DNA of 64,000 bases, taken from contig JAQJVL010000541.1 of assembly GCA_035578905.1 (NCBI GenBank), positions 186,001 to 250,000 on the forward strand, in the 5' to 3' direction. The translations under genes were made by a program, and so were the position numbers. This DNA comes from Stictocephala bisonia. Taxonomy: Eukaryota > Arthropoda > Insecta > Hemiptera > Membracidae. This document shows positions 10,919-21,730 of this stretch, in pieces (position 1 is the stretch's first letter; each line of letters starts with the position of its first letter). The notes beneath the pieces are model-generated. The model did no database searches. It was not told the origin of the DNA and worked only from the letters and a program-made list of their open reading frames with translations.

Positions 10919-11595
10919 AAGAATCTAAAGATATCTTAGAATCTAAGAATTGACATAAAATTGTACACTCCTAAATCTTATACAGTGTGCTTTGTATAAG
11001 ATACTCTGTTTTTAAGCTCAAAAAAATAAGAACCATCCTGCTATTGATAAACATGAAATTATGCAGTGAAACATACATCTAAAAAAAAACATTTCTTATT
11101 GTTATCAGTTTTAGAAATTAGAACTTTACCATTATTATAATCTAACATTGATGAAACGCTAATGTTACTTTTGTAAGGTATAGGGATGTTGTTTTATTTC
11201 AGTCGTTGCTATACAGCCCCATAATATCTGTTCACCCTTCAATAATTAGGCAATTACAACTGATCCTAACGTTTCTAACGTTGTCTATGAGAGTAAACTA
11301 TTTTAAATTCATTTTATTATACATAACCAATTCACTCATTAAATAATGCTTGCTAATATAGATTACAAACAAAATTGATAATGGTGAATTTAATGAACAG
11401 CATTACTTTGGTTTTTATATTTTTTGAATAATTTTAAAACACAATATGTTCAAATATTTTTCTCTGCGATAAATGTATACACACATTCCTAAATAAATCA
11501 AATACCTTAACTTGAAGGGATCATGAAAGGAAGTATACAGTGGTAAAATAAAAAAATGTTATCACAATATTTTTAAAACAAATTATACTAGAGAT
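10919..11595. other. U2 spacer between blocks B and C
   Basis: A short tandem of 'atctaagaatctaaag' words follows the family A element at 10915-10950. Otherwise A+T-rich without features. Confidence 0.5.
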
Positions 11596-11599
11596 ATTT

Positions 11600-11875
11600 G
11601 TCAATTGATTCTAGCCAACGAAATGTATGTAACACAGACGACTTTGTATTCACGAACTGCTCGCATCACAGATAATTAACTTTAGTTTAGCGGGACAGTT
11701 ATTCACTCGTTTCAGACTTCTAATTGAATCTGAAATGAGAATCAGAGCTGGATTAACTCTGTATTAATACATACAAATGTTAGTACTTGCAATTAGGAAA
11801 TTGTCCAGTGATGCTAATTGGACTATCTAGCTTCTCTCGTCAAAACGTGTTTCTGTAATTTACACACATATTGGA
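11600..11875 (+). repeat. Composite unit U2, block C
   Basis: Clear second copy: 'gccaacgaaatgtatg', 'ttagtttagcgggacagtt', 'attcactcgtttcagacttc', 'taattgaatctgaaatgag', and the closing 'caaaacgtgtttctg'. It has small insertions relative to U1. Confidence 0.75.
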
Positions 11876-11904
11876 AAAAATATTATGAAAAATAACATAT
11901 GTGG

Positions 11905-12015
11905 TCATGAAGGCTTACATTGAGTGGGTGGGTTAGTGAGGATGTGCAGTGGAGGGTGGATGGGTAGGTGTCAGTGAAGTCGTGTGCTGGGTGGAGGGCT
12001 CTGGGTGGGTGGATT
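11905..12015. repeat. G-rich minisatellite-like patch
   Basis: Irregular runs of 'gggtgggtgg' and 'ggagggtggatgggtagg', possibly a decayed relative of the 36-bp minisatellite. A 108-codon minus-strand frame (11883-12209) crosses it as His/Pro-rich low-complexity sequence and is not called. Confidence 0.45.
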
Positions 12016-12289
12016 TTTGTAGTTAACAACAGAAAGTAGTCAAAAATGTTAAGGATCATTGAAATAAATTTTGGGCAGCCATAACATACAGTGGTTTGTA
12101 AGGCCTTTAATGATATGATTTTTTCTAGTTTTTGAGTTGTTTTGATGTTTAGATGTTTTAAAAATATGAACTTCTGTAGAATTTCAGTTATCGTTTTAAT
12201 AGTAAGCATATCAAATGGGGTTAATAAAATTTCCTAAGCCTCTCATTGGTTTTATGGAATATTTTAGGGATACTATTTGTAAAACCTTA

Positions 12290-12350
12290 AAATAACTATT
12301 CAATTCATATCGAAGGGACGAATGAGTTAGTGAATGGCATTCTTCTAAAC
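12290..12350 (+). repeat. U2 block G, left part before the hAT insertion
   Basis: 'ctattcaattcatat', 'aaggga', 'gag.tagtg' and 'ggcattcttctaaac' align with U3 at 24.86-24.92 kb ('ctattcaattcatatgacaa', 'ggcatccctctaaac'). In U3 the next bases continue directly into 'taaccctctaatcccc'. Here that continuation is found only after the insertion ends at 13350. Confidence 0.6.
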
Positions 12351-13350
12351 CAGAGGTTCTCATACCTTTTCGTTCCACGCTCCCCTTACACTGTAAATTG
12401 TTTTGAATAATTGGGCATATGAAAAAACAAGCATTTCATCGAAAACAAATTATTTCTACCTGACCAAGAAACACAATATAATACTTTAGAGTAAAGTTTT
12501 AGTTTACTAGGTGGAATAGGGATGGCAAATATTTTCAACATATCGATATATCGAACTATCTATATATCACAAACAAAATATCAATATATCAATAATATCG
12601 AAAGAAAAATATTGATATATCGTGTAACCGGTACATCGAATTGTAAATGATTTATCTGTTTAGAATTATGCACTAACTCTTATGTCATGACCAAAAATAC
12701 ACTCATGTTTTACTATCATTATGTACAAACGCCTACTGAACAAGTTGTGGTCTATGGAGTCGAATGAAAAAAAAAAATCAAAATAAGAATATTTAAATCT
12801 GTAATTATTACATCAATTATAAAAGAATAATGTAATAACATTGCAATTTTTGTTTTTCACAGTTAAAAATGCCTTTCAGCTTCTTATAAACACAAAATTT
12901 CTACCCACTTGTCTGAAATTAACTACATTTTTGTGCGTTAACCTCTCGCAAAAAAACTAAATATAGTTACTTTATTATTTCAATGTGTGTTTTGTACACA
13001 CAATTTAAATGTGTTTTTTTTAATCGTAATGATTTTGAGGACAGTGAATAACGTCGATATTTAGTGGTATGATATATCGGACCAAAATATTGATATGGCC
13101 GATATTGTCGAAAGAAAATATTGATACTAATATATCGACATATCTAAGTATATTTATCGATATTTCCAATATATAGATATATCGCTGCCATCCCAGAGTG
13201 CAGAAGTAATGGTAAGAAAAAATAGGTTATTCTGTTAGTAAGATGGATGAGCTTGCATTTTCACTGGTCTCATATCATAGTTTCATATCTTATTATCAAC
13301 CGGTCTCGCCTTCGTTGACTTGTCATCCGACCCCCAGGTTTGGGAACTCC
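12351..13350. mobile_element. Non-autonomous hAT-like element, host of a nested MITE
   Basis: The left end 'cagaggttctcatacctttt' has the form seen at hAT termini (CAG.GGTTCTCA.ACCTTTT), and the right end 'cccccaggtttgggaact' is a rough complement. The flanks are 'ttctaaac' on the left and 'ttctataaac' on the right, an 8-bp hAT-like duplication with 2 bp added. The paralogous site in U3 lacks the insertion. About 680 of its 1000 bp are a second element (12517-13195). No transposase frame remains. Confidence 0.65.
12517..13195. mobile_element. MITE-1, copy nested in the hAT-like element
   Basis: Ends are 'tagggatggcaaatatt' and 'gctgccatccca', imperfect inverted repeats. The interior holds many CGATA/TATCG words near both ends and conserved middle words such as 'gcactaactcttatgtc' and 'tcatgttttactatc'. 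A 673-bp sister lies at 25031-25703 with the same layout. No protein frame. The sister's 8-bp target duplication points to the hAT superfamily; none is clear around this copy. Confidence 0.75.
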
Positions 13351-13605
13351 TTCTATAAACTAACCCTCCAATCCCCCATTGTCCTTGTGGTCTAGAGGGG
13401 GAGGGGGCCGGTTGAGAATGTGTGGTGTGTTAGACCGATCAAGGAACAGTAACTAGCAATTTCCGCCCTCAAAGGAGCAGTTCGAATTGATGTTTGCGTA
13501 CGTCAACTACCCTAGTACTTCCTCGACATGGAATTGCTTTGTAGCTCTGTGATTCAGGCAAGCACTGATTTCCAATTAATTAGTCTTTGTATTCTAAGGG
13601 ATAAA
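13351..13605 (+). repeat. U2 block G, right part (empty site for MITE-1)
   Basis: Matches U3 through 'aaactaaccctc', 'ccttgtggtct', 'ttgagaatgtgtg', 'ccctcaaagg', 'gatgtt', 'gtcaactacc', 'tagtacttcctcgacatg'. The word 'ctcaaagg' occurs once at 13468-13475. In U3 the same word is duplicated around MITE-1. This copy therefore preserves the pre-insertion state. Confidence 0.8.
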
Positions 13606-14380
13606 TATATATGGATATGTAAGGGTTTTTAAAGTAAACCAACAGCCTAGCAAAGCTTAAAGCTGAAGAATTACAAAGAAGTACTTATTCTATCCATAAC
13701 ATTTTTAAAAACTTATCTAAAATTATCTTCTTTTATTATAAAGTCCAGGATAATTTTAGGTGTCAAATTTTTTAGGTGTCAAATTTCTAGGTCACCTCAT
13801 GTTCTTGTGGACCGTATCTACAATTCTAATGCTAACCAGTTACATTTCACCTATGACACTTCCACGTTTCAACTTTATAAATAAAATTTAAATATCGTTT
13901 TAACCTCTTAAGAACAATATTTTCAAACATTGCTCATTCTCAGTTGGAAACATATAAACTAAAACAAAGAAGAAACGATGTAACAACTTTTTTGTTTGTT
14001 GATGAGGGATATATTAGCATTACATTTATCGATGTAATTTTTTATCTTATAAACTATTCTTTCCTGGAATAATGTCCAGGACCCATTTCTGAACCACCCC
14101 AAATTAGAGTGCATTTCGATTTGGTCACTAACTAGCCAAAACTTCACCTGCACCCTTTTTATGTTTAAAAATCATATTGCTATTTAATGATAGTATTAAA
14201 ACATCACATTAAAATTTAAGAACAATATTTCCAACTATTGCAGTATTCTGATAGCAACGATATCAACCGAAGAAGGCAGATTGACAAAAAATTTTTAATT
14301 TAAGTTTCTGAGGTAGATATTTTGTACTAAAGTTACTTTGATTCCATAGTAGATCAAACTAACACTAATTTAAGTAACAT
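13606..14380. other. U2 spacer between G and E
   Basis: A short local direct duplication: 'ttaagaacaatatt' followed by 'tcaaacattgc' at about 13908 and again ('tccaactattgc') at about 14216. The minus-strand frame 13959-14153 has no recognisable family. Confidence 0.4.
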
Positions 14381-14384
14381 TCAT

Positions 14385-14725
14385 ATTCAGACCATTAGAA
14401 TAATTTTATGTCATCCAATCTATCGAATTGGTATATTTGAACATAAATGAACCAATTATAGGATTAAGTCATTTAAATATCACTAATACCTATTAAATAT
14501 ATTGTACCTATTTATTTATATACAGAATACTGGTACTGTTTAGTTCGCTTGGTAAAATATTACACTATTACAATTAAATCGTACACTTTCGCACCAGTGC
14601 AAGATTGAGGAAGTGTATGGATAATTTATTAGCCCGAGTCGTTAAGCTACTGTCAATTATGGGATACAACTTACAAGCTACTGCCTTGGTGACTTGAGTA
14701 CGATTTCCATTTACATATTTTATGT
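14385..14725 (+). repeat. Composite unit U2, block E
   Basis: Shares 'aacataaatgaacca', 'aggattaagt', 'acaattaaatc', 'gagtcgttaagctactgtca', 'tacaacttacaagctac', 'ggtgact' and 'tttccattta' in order with 27.70-28.02 kb. No copy was found in U1. Confidence 0.65.
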
Positions 14726-15865
14726 TTTTATTACTGTCGGTATTTTATAATACAAGAATAAGAAATAAAATAACTGTTGTATATTAAAAAAAACAATTAA
14801 TTACTGTTAATGAAAATAAAACCAAATAGCGCTCTGTGGCAGCGGTGTACAATAACTGATACTGCGCAATTAAAACAACTAAGTGGTGAAAACAAAACCA
14901 TACTTGAAACAACACAAATAAAATACAATATAAACAATAATAATTATTTATTTAAGTAAAAGATTTATTATAACGAACAAAGTATAATAAAGTGTCAAAA
15001 AATATATATACATACAGTATACATATATACATACACACATACTCAAACAATAAACAAAAATTATGATTTCATGAAATATACGAGTGACATAACAATTTAC
15101 ACGGAGTGACCAGCAGAGTTGTAAAATCAGAAAGAAACACCATTCAAAATAGAAGAGTTCGTTACTTCAAACCACGGATACTCACTACGCGGCCCTTAAC
15201 AACATATTTTGTGTACCTTAAAATTCTGTTGAACTGCAATGATTTATTAAAGTGACATCCACTTTGATGTTTTTATAAGCCAACAAAAAATGGTTACAAT
15301 GCACTAAATACTAAATTAATAGCAGAAAGACAGACGAAATACAGGCTAGAAAACAACGCATAAGTTGATGTATATGTACTTGCGGCCCTTACATTATTTA
15401 GAGAAAAGTAATAAGGCTCTTTATAAATCCTAATGAGGACCCTGCTTTAAGCTGTAGTGTGGCGCGGGCATTTAAATCTCTTTAAGTCATTCAAACGACT
15501 GATAACCATCAGCCAGATAACCTAGTGACCCAGATTTCCGCATTCCAAACAAGGTCGCGGCCTTCCTCCTCCCCCTCCCCAACGCCTATCCCCAGCCAAG
15601 ATTGTATGGCGGATAAAGTATCAGTTAGTTTGCAGGCGCGTAGCTTTTCTCTTTATTGTTTGAAACACTTTATTTACAACATTCATATAACTATGCAATT
15701 TGATGCTCATAGTTCGACCGATAACTTTCTTGAGTATTCATTTTATTACAACGTTTGATTTATGAGATGTTATTAGTATTTTTTAATAAATATGCAAATA
15801 ATGCAAGAAAATATAGATACTAATGAAATTATATTGAATAAAATACCACACCATATATACATCAG
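14726..15865. other. A+T-rich stretch, no gene seen
   Basis: Alternating TA/CA patches at 15000-15060. A 77-codon frame at 15525-15758 begins in a C-rich patch ('cctcctccccctcccc') with no recognised homology. Confidence 0.5.
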
Positions 15866-15937
15866 TAACACGCCGATATTGGAGATATGGGTAAATGTGA
15901 GAGGTGAATGAGTGTGAAGAGCGCAGATGAACGACAT
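15866..15937 (-). repeat. Family A element, copy 4 (fragment)
   Basis: Only the distal end is present: 'acgccgatattggagatatgg', 'gaatgagtgtgaag', 'gatgaacga'. Confidence 0.7.
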
Positions 15938-16057
15938 AAATCGTAGGACACAAAAAAAAGAAAAATTCAACAACCTTCTTACAAAAAAAAAAAAAGATTT
16001 CCTAGCCTAATTTATCAATACCAACATATTAAAGTAAACATTTCTTAAAAATATATA

Positions 16058-16066
16058 TATATTTAT

Positions 16067-16100
<34 letters not shown>
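16058..16100. repeat. (TA)n microsatellite
   Basis: TA dinucleotides broken by short TTTATTG segments at the left. Confidence 0.9.
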
Positions 16101-16106
<6 letters not shown>

Positions 16107-16569
16107 GGTAACAGATATACAATAGAAAACCAATATAGTTTTTATATTCTTTTTGAAAATTGGTAATCAATCGGTTTCAATGAACATTTTTGGCGTGGCA
16201 TAACTCAATTCTGACCATATGTATTACTGAACCGTGGTATTTCATACAATTATATACTTCTAATTTCGTATGTAAGTTTTATATTAGGAATGTTGAACTT
16301 ATTTATTTATTGAACTTAGATTCTATTTCGAGATGGAAGATGAAATTAATTTTGAATCATCTGAGAATCAGCTAAAATTTGTTAAAATTCTATAGACTAT
16401 CCTATTATTATCGAAAAGTCAAATGTACGAGATATTTTCCTTATCGAATCTGTTTAGTGATCAATAGTCATCATGTCTCGACTCTCTTCGAACATTGTAA
16501 ATTGTACGTGCAAGTATTGGCATACATTCAGCCATAATAAACTTACTTGAGTACACACTCGGCAGCGGT

Positions 16570-16591
16570 GAGTCTGCTAGGGAGCAGACTC
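16570..16591. repeat. Perfect 9-bp hairpin, 4-nt loop
   Basis: 'gagtctgct' and 'agcagactc' flank 'aggg'. It stands out in a more G+C-rich patch (16540-16660) whose words 'gagtgggca' and 'ttttattcaac' recur at 16,900-16,950. Confidence 0.8.
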
Positions 16592-16639
16592 GCTTTTCGC
16601 GAGTGGACACTCCATTTTGTGAGTGGGCAGTCAGTTTTA

Positions 16640-16870
16640 TTCAACTAAAATCGCAATGGCCAGTCGCAAGTCATAGGTAGACTCATCGAGAAAAGCTGAC
16701 ACCGATGCTGGGTGTGGGATTAATTGGAAGAGTGAATGTTTTCTAAATCTGTATGTATGTGTGAATTTTGTATGAGTGATTGATAACAAAATTATAGTTA
16801 TTTTAAAACCATTCTGACTTTTGCAATGCATTTATATATGTACTTATTGCAATAAAAACTGATTTGATTT
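16640..16870 (+). mobile_element. LINE 3' end with (GATTT)n tail
   Basis: The right end 'ttgcaataaaaactgattt' followed by 'gatttgat' is the polyadenylation-like end plus short tandem tail common in non-LTR retrotransposons. No reverse transcriptase remains upstream, so this would be a strongly 5'-truncated copy or just its 3' UTR. Family unknown. Confidence 0.45.
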
Positions 16871-17019
16871 GATCGATGGAGTGCCTGCTCACCTGCCGAG
16901 TTGAGTGTGTGTGTGTTTTATTCAACCGAAGTTGGAGTGGGCACACTCAAATGACGATAATTGAGTAGGCACTCAGGGTTTTCAGGTTTTATTTACATCA
17001 CCCACATTTCTGGTTATGA

Positions 17020-17943
17020 ACGAGTCTATTGTTTCTGGCTCGTTGAATCAGGAGATTATCATTACTTCCGAAATTGCCAGAAGGTATCTTGTCTGTATGG
17101 ACGAGTCTATTGTTTCTGGCTCGTTGAATCAGGAGATTATCATTACTTCCGAAATTGCCAGAAGGTATCTTGTCTGTATGGACGAGTCTATTGTTTCTGG
17201 CTCGTTGAATCAGGAGATTATCATTTCTTCCGGAATGGCCCAGAGGTATCTTGTGTGTATGAACGAGTTTTTTGTTTCTGGCCCGTTGAATCAGGAGATT
17301 ATCATTACTTCCGGAATAGCCCAGAGGTATCTTGTCTGTATGAACGAGTTTATTGTTTCTGGCCCGTTGAATCAGGAGATTATCATTACTTCCGGAATAG
17401 CCCTGAGGTCTCTTGTCTGTATGGACGAGTCTATTGTTTCTGGCTCATTGAATCAGGAGATTATCATTACTTCTGGAATGGCCCGGAGGTCTCTTGTCTG
17501 TATGGACGAGTCTTATTGTTTCTGGCTCGTTGAATCAGGAGATTATCATTACTTCCGGAATGGCCCGGAGTTATATTGTCTGTATGGACGAGTCTATTGT
17601 TTCTAGATCGTTGAATCAGGAGATTATCATTACATCCGGAATAGCCCAGAGGTATCTTGTCTGTATGGACGAGTCTATTGTTTCTGGCTCGTTGAATCAG
17701 GAGATTATCATTATTTCCAGAATGGCCTGGAGTTATCTTGTCTGTATGGACGAGTCTCTTGTTTCTGGCTCATTGAATCAGGAGATTATCATTTCTTCTG
17801 GAATGGCCCAGAGGTATCTTGTCTGTATGGACGAGTCTCTTGTTTCTGGCTCATTGAATCAGGAGATTATCATTTCTTCTGGAATGGCCCAGAGGTATCT
17901 TGTCTGTATGGACGAGTTTATTGTTTCTGGCTCGTTGAATTAG
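17020..17943 (+). repeat. 81-bp minisatellite, 11.4 units, open in two frames
   Basis: Units begin with 'acgagtctattgtttctgg' at 17020, 17101, 17182, 17263, 17344, 17425, 17506, 17588, 17669, 17750, 17831 and 17912 (partial). The period is exactly 81 bp except one unit of 82. Because 81 is divisible by three, two frames stay open and encode 27-residue repeats (frame from 17016 reads 'MNESIVSGSLNQEIIITSE' first). The extra T near 17513 shifts the frame, and most differences between units change the amino acid. Protein coding is therefore unlikely but not excluded. Neighbouring units are the most alike, as expected of local duplication. Confidence 0.9.
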
Positions 17944-18660
17944 CAGTTTAAAAGGACACAGTCGTATTGGCTAAACCGTATTCAGCAGTGATCAAATAAA
18001 GTGAATTCTTATACTTATTGGCACTTATAGTGTTCGTATTTGCTGGCCCTTACGTCCATTGCGTCATCTCCCGCAAAATGACTTATTATGAAAAAAAATA
18101 TTTTAAAACTGGAATGTTTGAGGTATTTTAATCAATGTCACGTTCATTTATTGAACGGGACAATTTTCTTTTTAAAATGAGATTAGTGCAATTTTGAACT
18201 TATTTTACTTTTGCTCTGCAAGTTAAAGAATATTTTACAATATATTTGCTCACTGCCATTTTATATTGTAGCCATTGTGTCGTTATCTAGTGTACTTCAT
18301 ATTTACAACGATTATAATTCAATTACAATCAGTATCAACGACATTTTGAAGTGGACTGGCTGGTGTTTCCCGGCTGTTTATTTGTTGCTGAGATTCGATC
18401 CATGACTCTTTTCAAGAAAAATGTTGCCTTCGCTAACTAACCCTATATTCACTGGTCCTTATTCACCAAATTTATTCGCAATCCATGTACGTACATTTAT
18501 AAGATTTAATATTTACAACAAATAAACAAAATTTATATTGAAAATTGAAGAAATTTGTTTGGAAGTAATACCACGTGGGTTTGTTTTATTTGTAATATTA
18601 TCTTAGTAATATAAAATTGGGCTATTTTAAATCCTTTAAAGACAAAATTCAGTTAGACAG
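17944..18660. other. A+T-rich stretch, no gene seen
   Basis: Nothing recognisable; the 64-codon frame at 18211-18405 has no family signature. Confidence 0.5.
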
Positions 18661-18669
18661 TATAACTGT

Positions 18670-18840
18670 ATCTGTATGGGTGGGTAGGTGGCTCATAACA
18701 GCTTTAAGTGCAATGGATGGGTGGGTGGGTCAATAATACACTATTGGTAAGAGTGGATAGGTGGCTCACGACAACAGTACCTGTATGAGTAGGTGGGTGA
18801 GTCAAGACAGCTGTACGTGTTCCGGTGGGTGGGTGCGTCC
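18670..18840 (+). repeat. Diverged G-rich minisatellite
   Basis: Four or five irregular units of 'gggtgggtgggtcaata' type, related to the array at 2041 ('ctgtacgtgt' and 'gggtgggtgg' words). Confidence 0.75.
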
Positions 18841-18844
18841 ATTT

Positions 18845-18886
18845 ATGGTATTGACTAACTAATGTATATTAGTTAGTCAATACCAT
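18845..18886. repeat. 42-bp inverted repeat, 19-bp perfect arms
   Basis: 'atggtattgactaactaat' and its exact complement flank the 4 bases 'gtat'. It abuts the G-rich minisatellite on its right side, just as the 46-bp palindrome abuts the sister array at 2 kb on its left. Confidence 0.9.
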
Positions 18887-19149
18887 TAAAGACATTAAAG
18901 ATAACAAACCAAACTTTGTCTGTCTGCACAGTCCAGACTAAATGCACAATTTTACCATTTATATTCATCATAGAATACCACTTGCTTTTTACTTATTCTC
19001 TAGTTTGTTCCTGTTCTAGAATACACTTATTGTTTATATATACTTAAAACTATAAAACTAACTGATTAAAGTTTATTTTTTCTCATACTTTTATAAGCGG
19101 GTTTTAGTTTAACTATTGTAGGCTAAAGAGACTAAAGGGGAGAGTCTAA

Positions 19150-19280
19150 AGAACTGAAAGTACAGTGACTGTGTTGGCTCAATTTTCATGGTATTTTTCA
19201 CCTGATTCTGTGTAATTTTTACGCGTACTTTCAACAACACAAATATTATCTCTTGCATCTGTTGAGCAATTTAAAGTTGA
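19150..19280 (+). repeat. Composite unit U3, block D
   Basis: Weakest of the three D copies: 'gtgttggctc', 'ggtatttttcacctgattctg' correspond to the core of D in U1 and U2. It stands at the expected place before B and C, which supports it. Confidence 0.45.
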
Positions 19281-20012
19281 TTGTAATCCTTTAAGAATGT
19301 GCAGACTATAAATAATAGGAGCCGCATATGTTGGTAACTAATCCAATATAATAATTAACTTAGTCCCTTAAACATTCATATTTTAAAGAAAAAAGGAAAA
19401 GTAATATTTATACTAATATTCTAAAATTAGTGTAGCTGTCCAACGAGCCAGTGTTTCATATTTGTTGGTAAAGTCCAACTAAATTTAGAACAATAATATA
19501 TAGAATTATATCTTGAATTTCAAACAAACAAAATTTGTTTCTTTTAAATAAAGCGAAGTAAAGATTTAGAATTTGCATATTTTGGTAAAAGAGCGAATAC
19601 ATGTTCAGAATAATAAATAAAGACATATTTAAATTTGAAAAGACAATCAAAGCTCCATGAATACATCCTCTTACATTTTTCTTCAACTGATAAGCAGCAG
19701 GAACAAAATGAATGAATGACAGAGGAAAAAACATGATTTAAGTGTATATAAAAGAAATAATAATAACAAAGTAAAATACCGATGTGAAATTATATCCGAC
19801 TTGTGGTTGACCAAGAATATTTTTTTTCTGCCAACAGTGTTAAAATTATCATTACTGTCACCTAGTTTTGAAGAAAACTGCTTGTCTTTGGTGTTATTTA
19901 AAAGACAAATACATTTCTTAGTATGTGTTAAATTTCATATTGATTCATGATTCACAAGAATTTTGTCGGTGCAATATTTATTTAATTTGACTATTCATAC
20001 AGATTATTTTTC
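19281..20012. other. U3 spacer between D and B
   Basis: A+T-rich. A 92-codon minus-strand frame (19456-19734) is Phe/Leu/Ile-rich as expected of A+T-rich noise. Confidence 0.5.
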
Positions 20013-20014
20013 AA

Positions 20015-20290
20015 GACCACGATTAGAATATGAGAATTAATTGAGTTACCCAAAGTTAGATTAAGACACACCACTTGTGTTAATCAATGTCCAATCAGGG
20101 TTTGAGGTTGTGCCAGTGTAATTTGGTTTGCCAAACATCCAATCAGACTAGTTACTTTGGGGGTGGAACTTGATGGTCAGTGTACTTCCGTTTGTTTTTG
20201 CTCCCGTTCTTCCACCTGTTAATTGTTATCTTCTATAAATCATAGGGGGTGGGGTTAGTTTATACGTGTATATCATACTTATATTTATTA
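20015..20290 (+). repeat. Composite unit U3, block B
   Basis: 'gagaattaattgagttaccc', 'caccacttgtgttaa', 'ggtttgaggttgtgccagtg', 'gccaaacatccaatcaga', 'ggtcagtgtacttccg' in order, matching U1 and U2. Confidence 0.7.
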
Positions 20291-20324
20291 TTTAAATTTA
20301 CACCCCTTCATTATTCATTACTAA

Positions 20325-20600
20325 GAAGCCGATCGTAGAGATATGGGTGAATATTAGGGGTGAAATAGTGTAATGAGTGCAGACGAATTATTGTAGTAAT
20401 TTTTAATAACTGAGTTTGACTTAGCTCAGAAAGGACTATTTATTAATAACTCAATAGCCAGGGCAACTAAGGGACCTACAGCTGTTGCCCCTAGTTCCAT
20501 AGTACTTGGAATCCGAACCACGTAGTATTTGTCTGATTTTGAGCTATTTGATAAGCTTTATACTCATTTATCCTCCCTAGACAATATCAAACATCAAATA
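20325..20600 (-). repeat. Family A element, copy 5 (partial)
   Basis: Runs from 'gaagccgatcgtagagatat' to 'cctccctagacaatat', about the distal 60% of the element; the box-A-like part is missing. Confidence 0.8.
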
Positions 20601-21030
20601 AGGAATCTTACTGAGCATTCCATATTGAAAGACATTGACAACTCATCTGCAATGGCACGAAAATAAACACAAAAAAACAAAAAAATATGGTTTTAGGGTG
20701 ATAGGAGATAACAAAGATAACATTGAAGGGGGAGGAATTAGTCAGAGTAGTTCATATATTTGGGAATTTGGATCAAAATAGACACACGATGAGCAAAAGT
20801 AGTAAAAACAAGAATTTCAAAAGCAAATGCTGTAATTATATGCTGCATTCGTTATGAGAAAAACACTACTTTCAATTATTTCAAATTAATTGTAAGCAGT
20901 TTGATAAATTCAATAGTTTATAATTTTACAACTACAATTAAAATCTTAGTACAGTACATATAAAATGGAATTACTTCAATAAAAGGGACGTCACACAATC
21001 CAAGCTTTCTGAAGTAATTACAGGGAGAGA
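20601..21030. other. U3 spacer between B and C
   Basis: No feature recognised. Confidence 0.5.
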
Positions 21031-21034
21031 TATT

Positions 21035-21290
21035 AGACAGTGAAGTCTGAGCCAGGGACATATTCAACACAGACCAGTCAAACTTTGTAGTTATGAATCA
21101 CTGGCATGAAATTGAATTAAATTTAGTTTCGTTGGACAGGTATTCAGCTGTTTCAAAGTTCTAATTGAATCTGAAAATTAGAATAGGGGCTGGATTAGTT
21201 TTGTATCACATAAGTTAATTGAAAATTGAATTGGCACTATTTATTTTCTATAGTCAGAACGTGTTTTTGGAATTTACGTTTGAGGGAATG
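21035..21290 (+). repeat. Composite unit U3, block C
   Basis: Third copy: 'gaagtctgagcc', 'attaaatttagtttcgttgg', 'caaagttctaattgaatctg', 'gaataggggctggattag', 'tatagtcagaacgtgttttt'. Closest to U1 in the last third. Confidence 0.75.
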
Positions 21291-21321
21291 TATGTAAAAA
21301 TAGTTAAAATAATTTGTTTTC

Positions 21322-21730
21322 ACTAGTGGTGCAGTGCTGTAATCCAATTACTTGGGGACAAAGTGTTGTGGAGATTGTGAACGATAGGATATATGCTCGG
21401 TCCTCTTAATACTCAATTGGCATCCACTCTATGATGTCTGGGATCCCCTAGAGTCCCCTAGAGAAGTCTGGGATGTCCATGTTGGGGTATTCAGGTTCCG
21501 GTTTTCGTGTATTGAGGTGAACTGAGTATAAGGCTTGTCAGGTAGTTGAATATTAGACCGATACTACGTGGTTCAAATTCCACGTAAAACTGTAGGTCCT
21601 TTAGTTTCCCGGATTTTGGGCTGTTAATAAATGTTTCTTTCTGTGCTAAGTCGAATGCAGTTAGCAACAAAGCTACACAGGTCTTCCACACTAGTCCTAC
21701 ACTAAAGTAATCATTCACATCTGCCTTCAG
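21322..21730 (+). repeat. Family A element, copy 6
   Basis: Near full length. It starts 'cactagtggtgcagtgctgtaa' at the block C junction and has an internal duplication 'cccctagagtcccctagag' near 21,446. The box-B-like 'gtggttcaaattcc' is at about 21,570. The 75-codon minus frame across it reappears, diverged, at 55.69 kb only because the repeat itself is shared. Confidence 0.8.

Noticed and set aside
11883..12209. 108-codon minus-strand frame, the longest after the repeat frames and the LINE remnant
   Set aside because: Half is the G-rich minisatellite-like patch read as Pro/His/Thr and the rest is Ile/Leu/Lys-rich noise; no family recognised.
16961..17943. Frames of 149-196 codons as a repeat protein gene
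   Set aside because: Two frames are equally open, a 1-bp insertion shifts them, and unit differences are mostly amino-acid changing; a minisatellite explains all of this.
21491..21718. 75-codon minus-strand frame similar in places to one at 55,693-55,884
   Set aside because: Both lie in family A copies; the similarity is that of the DNA repeat and the frame is broken in other copies.
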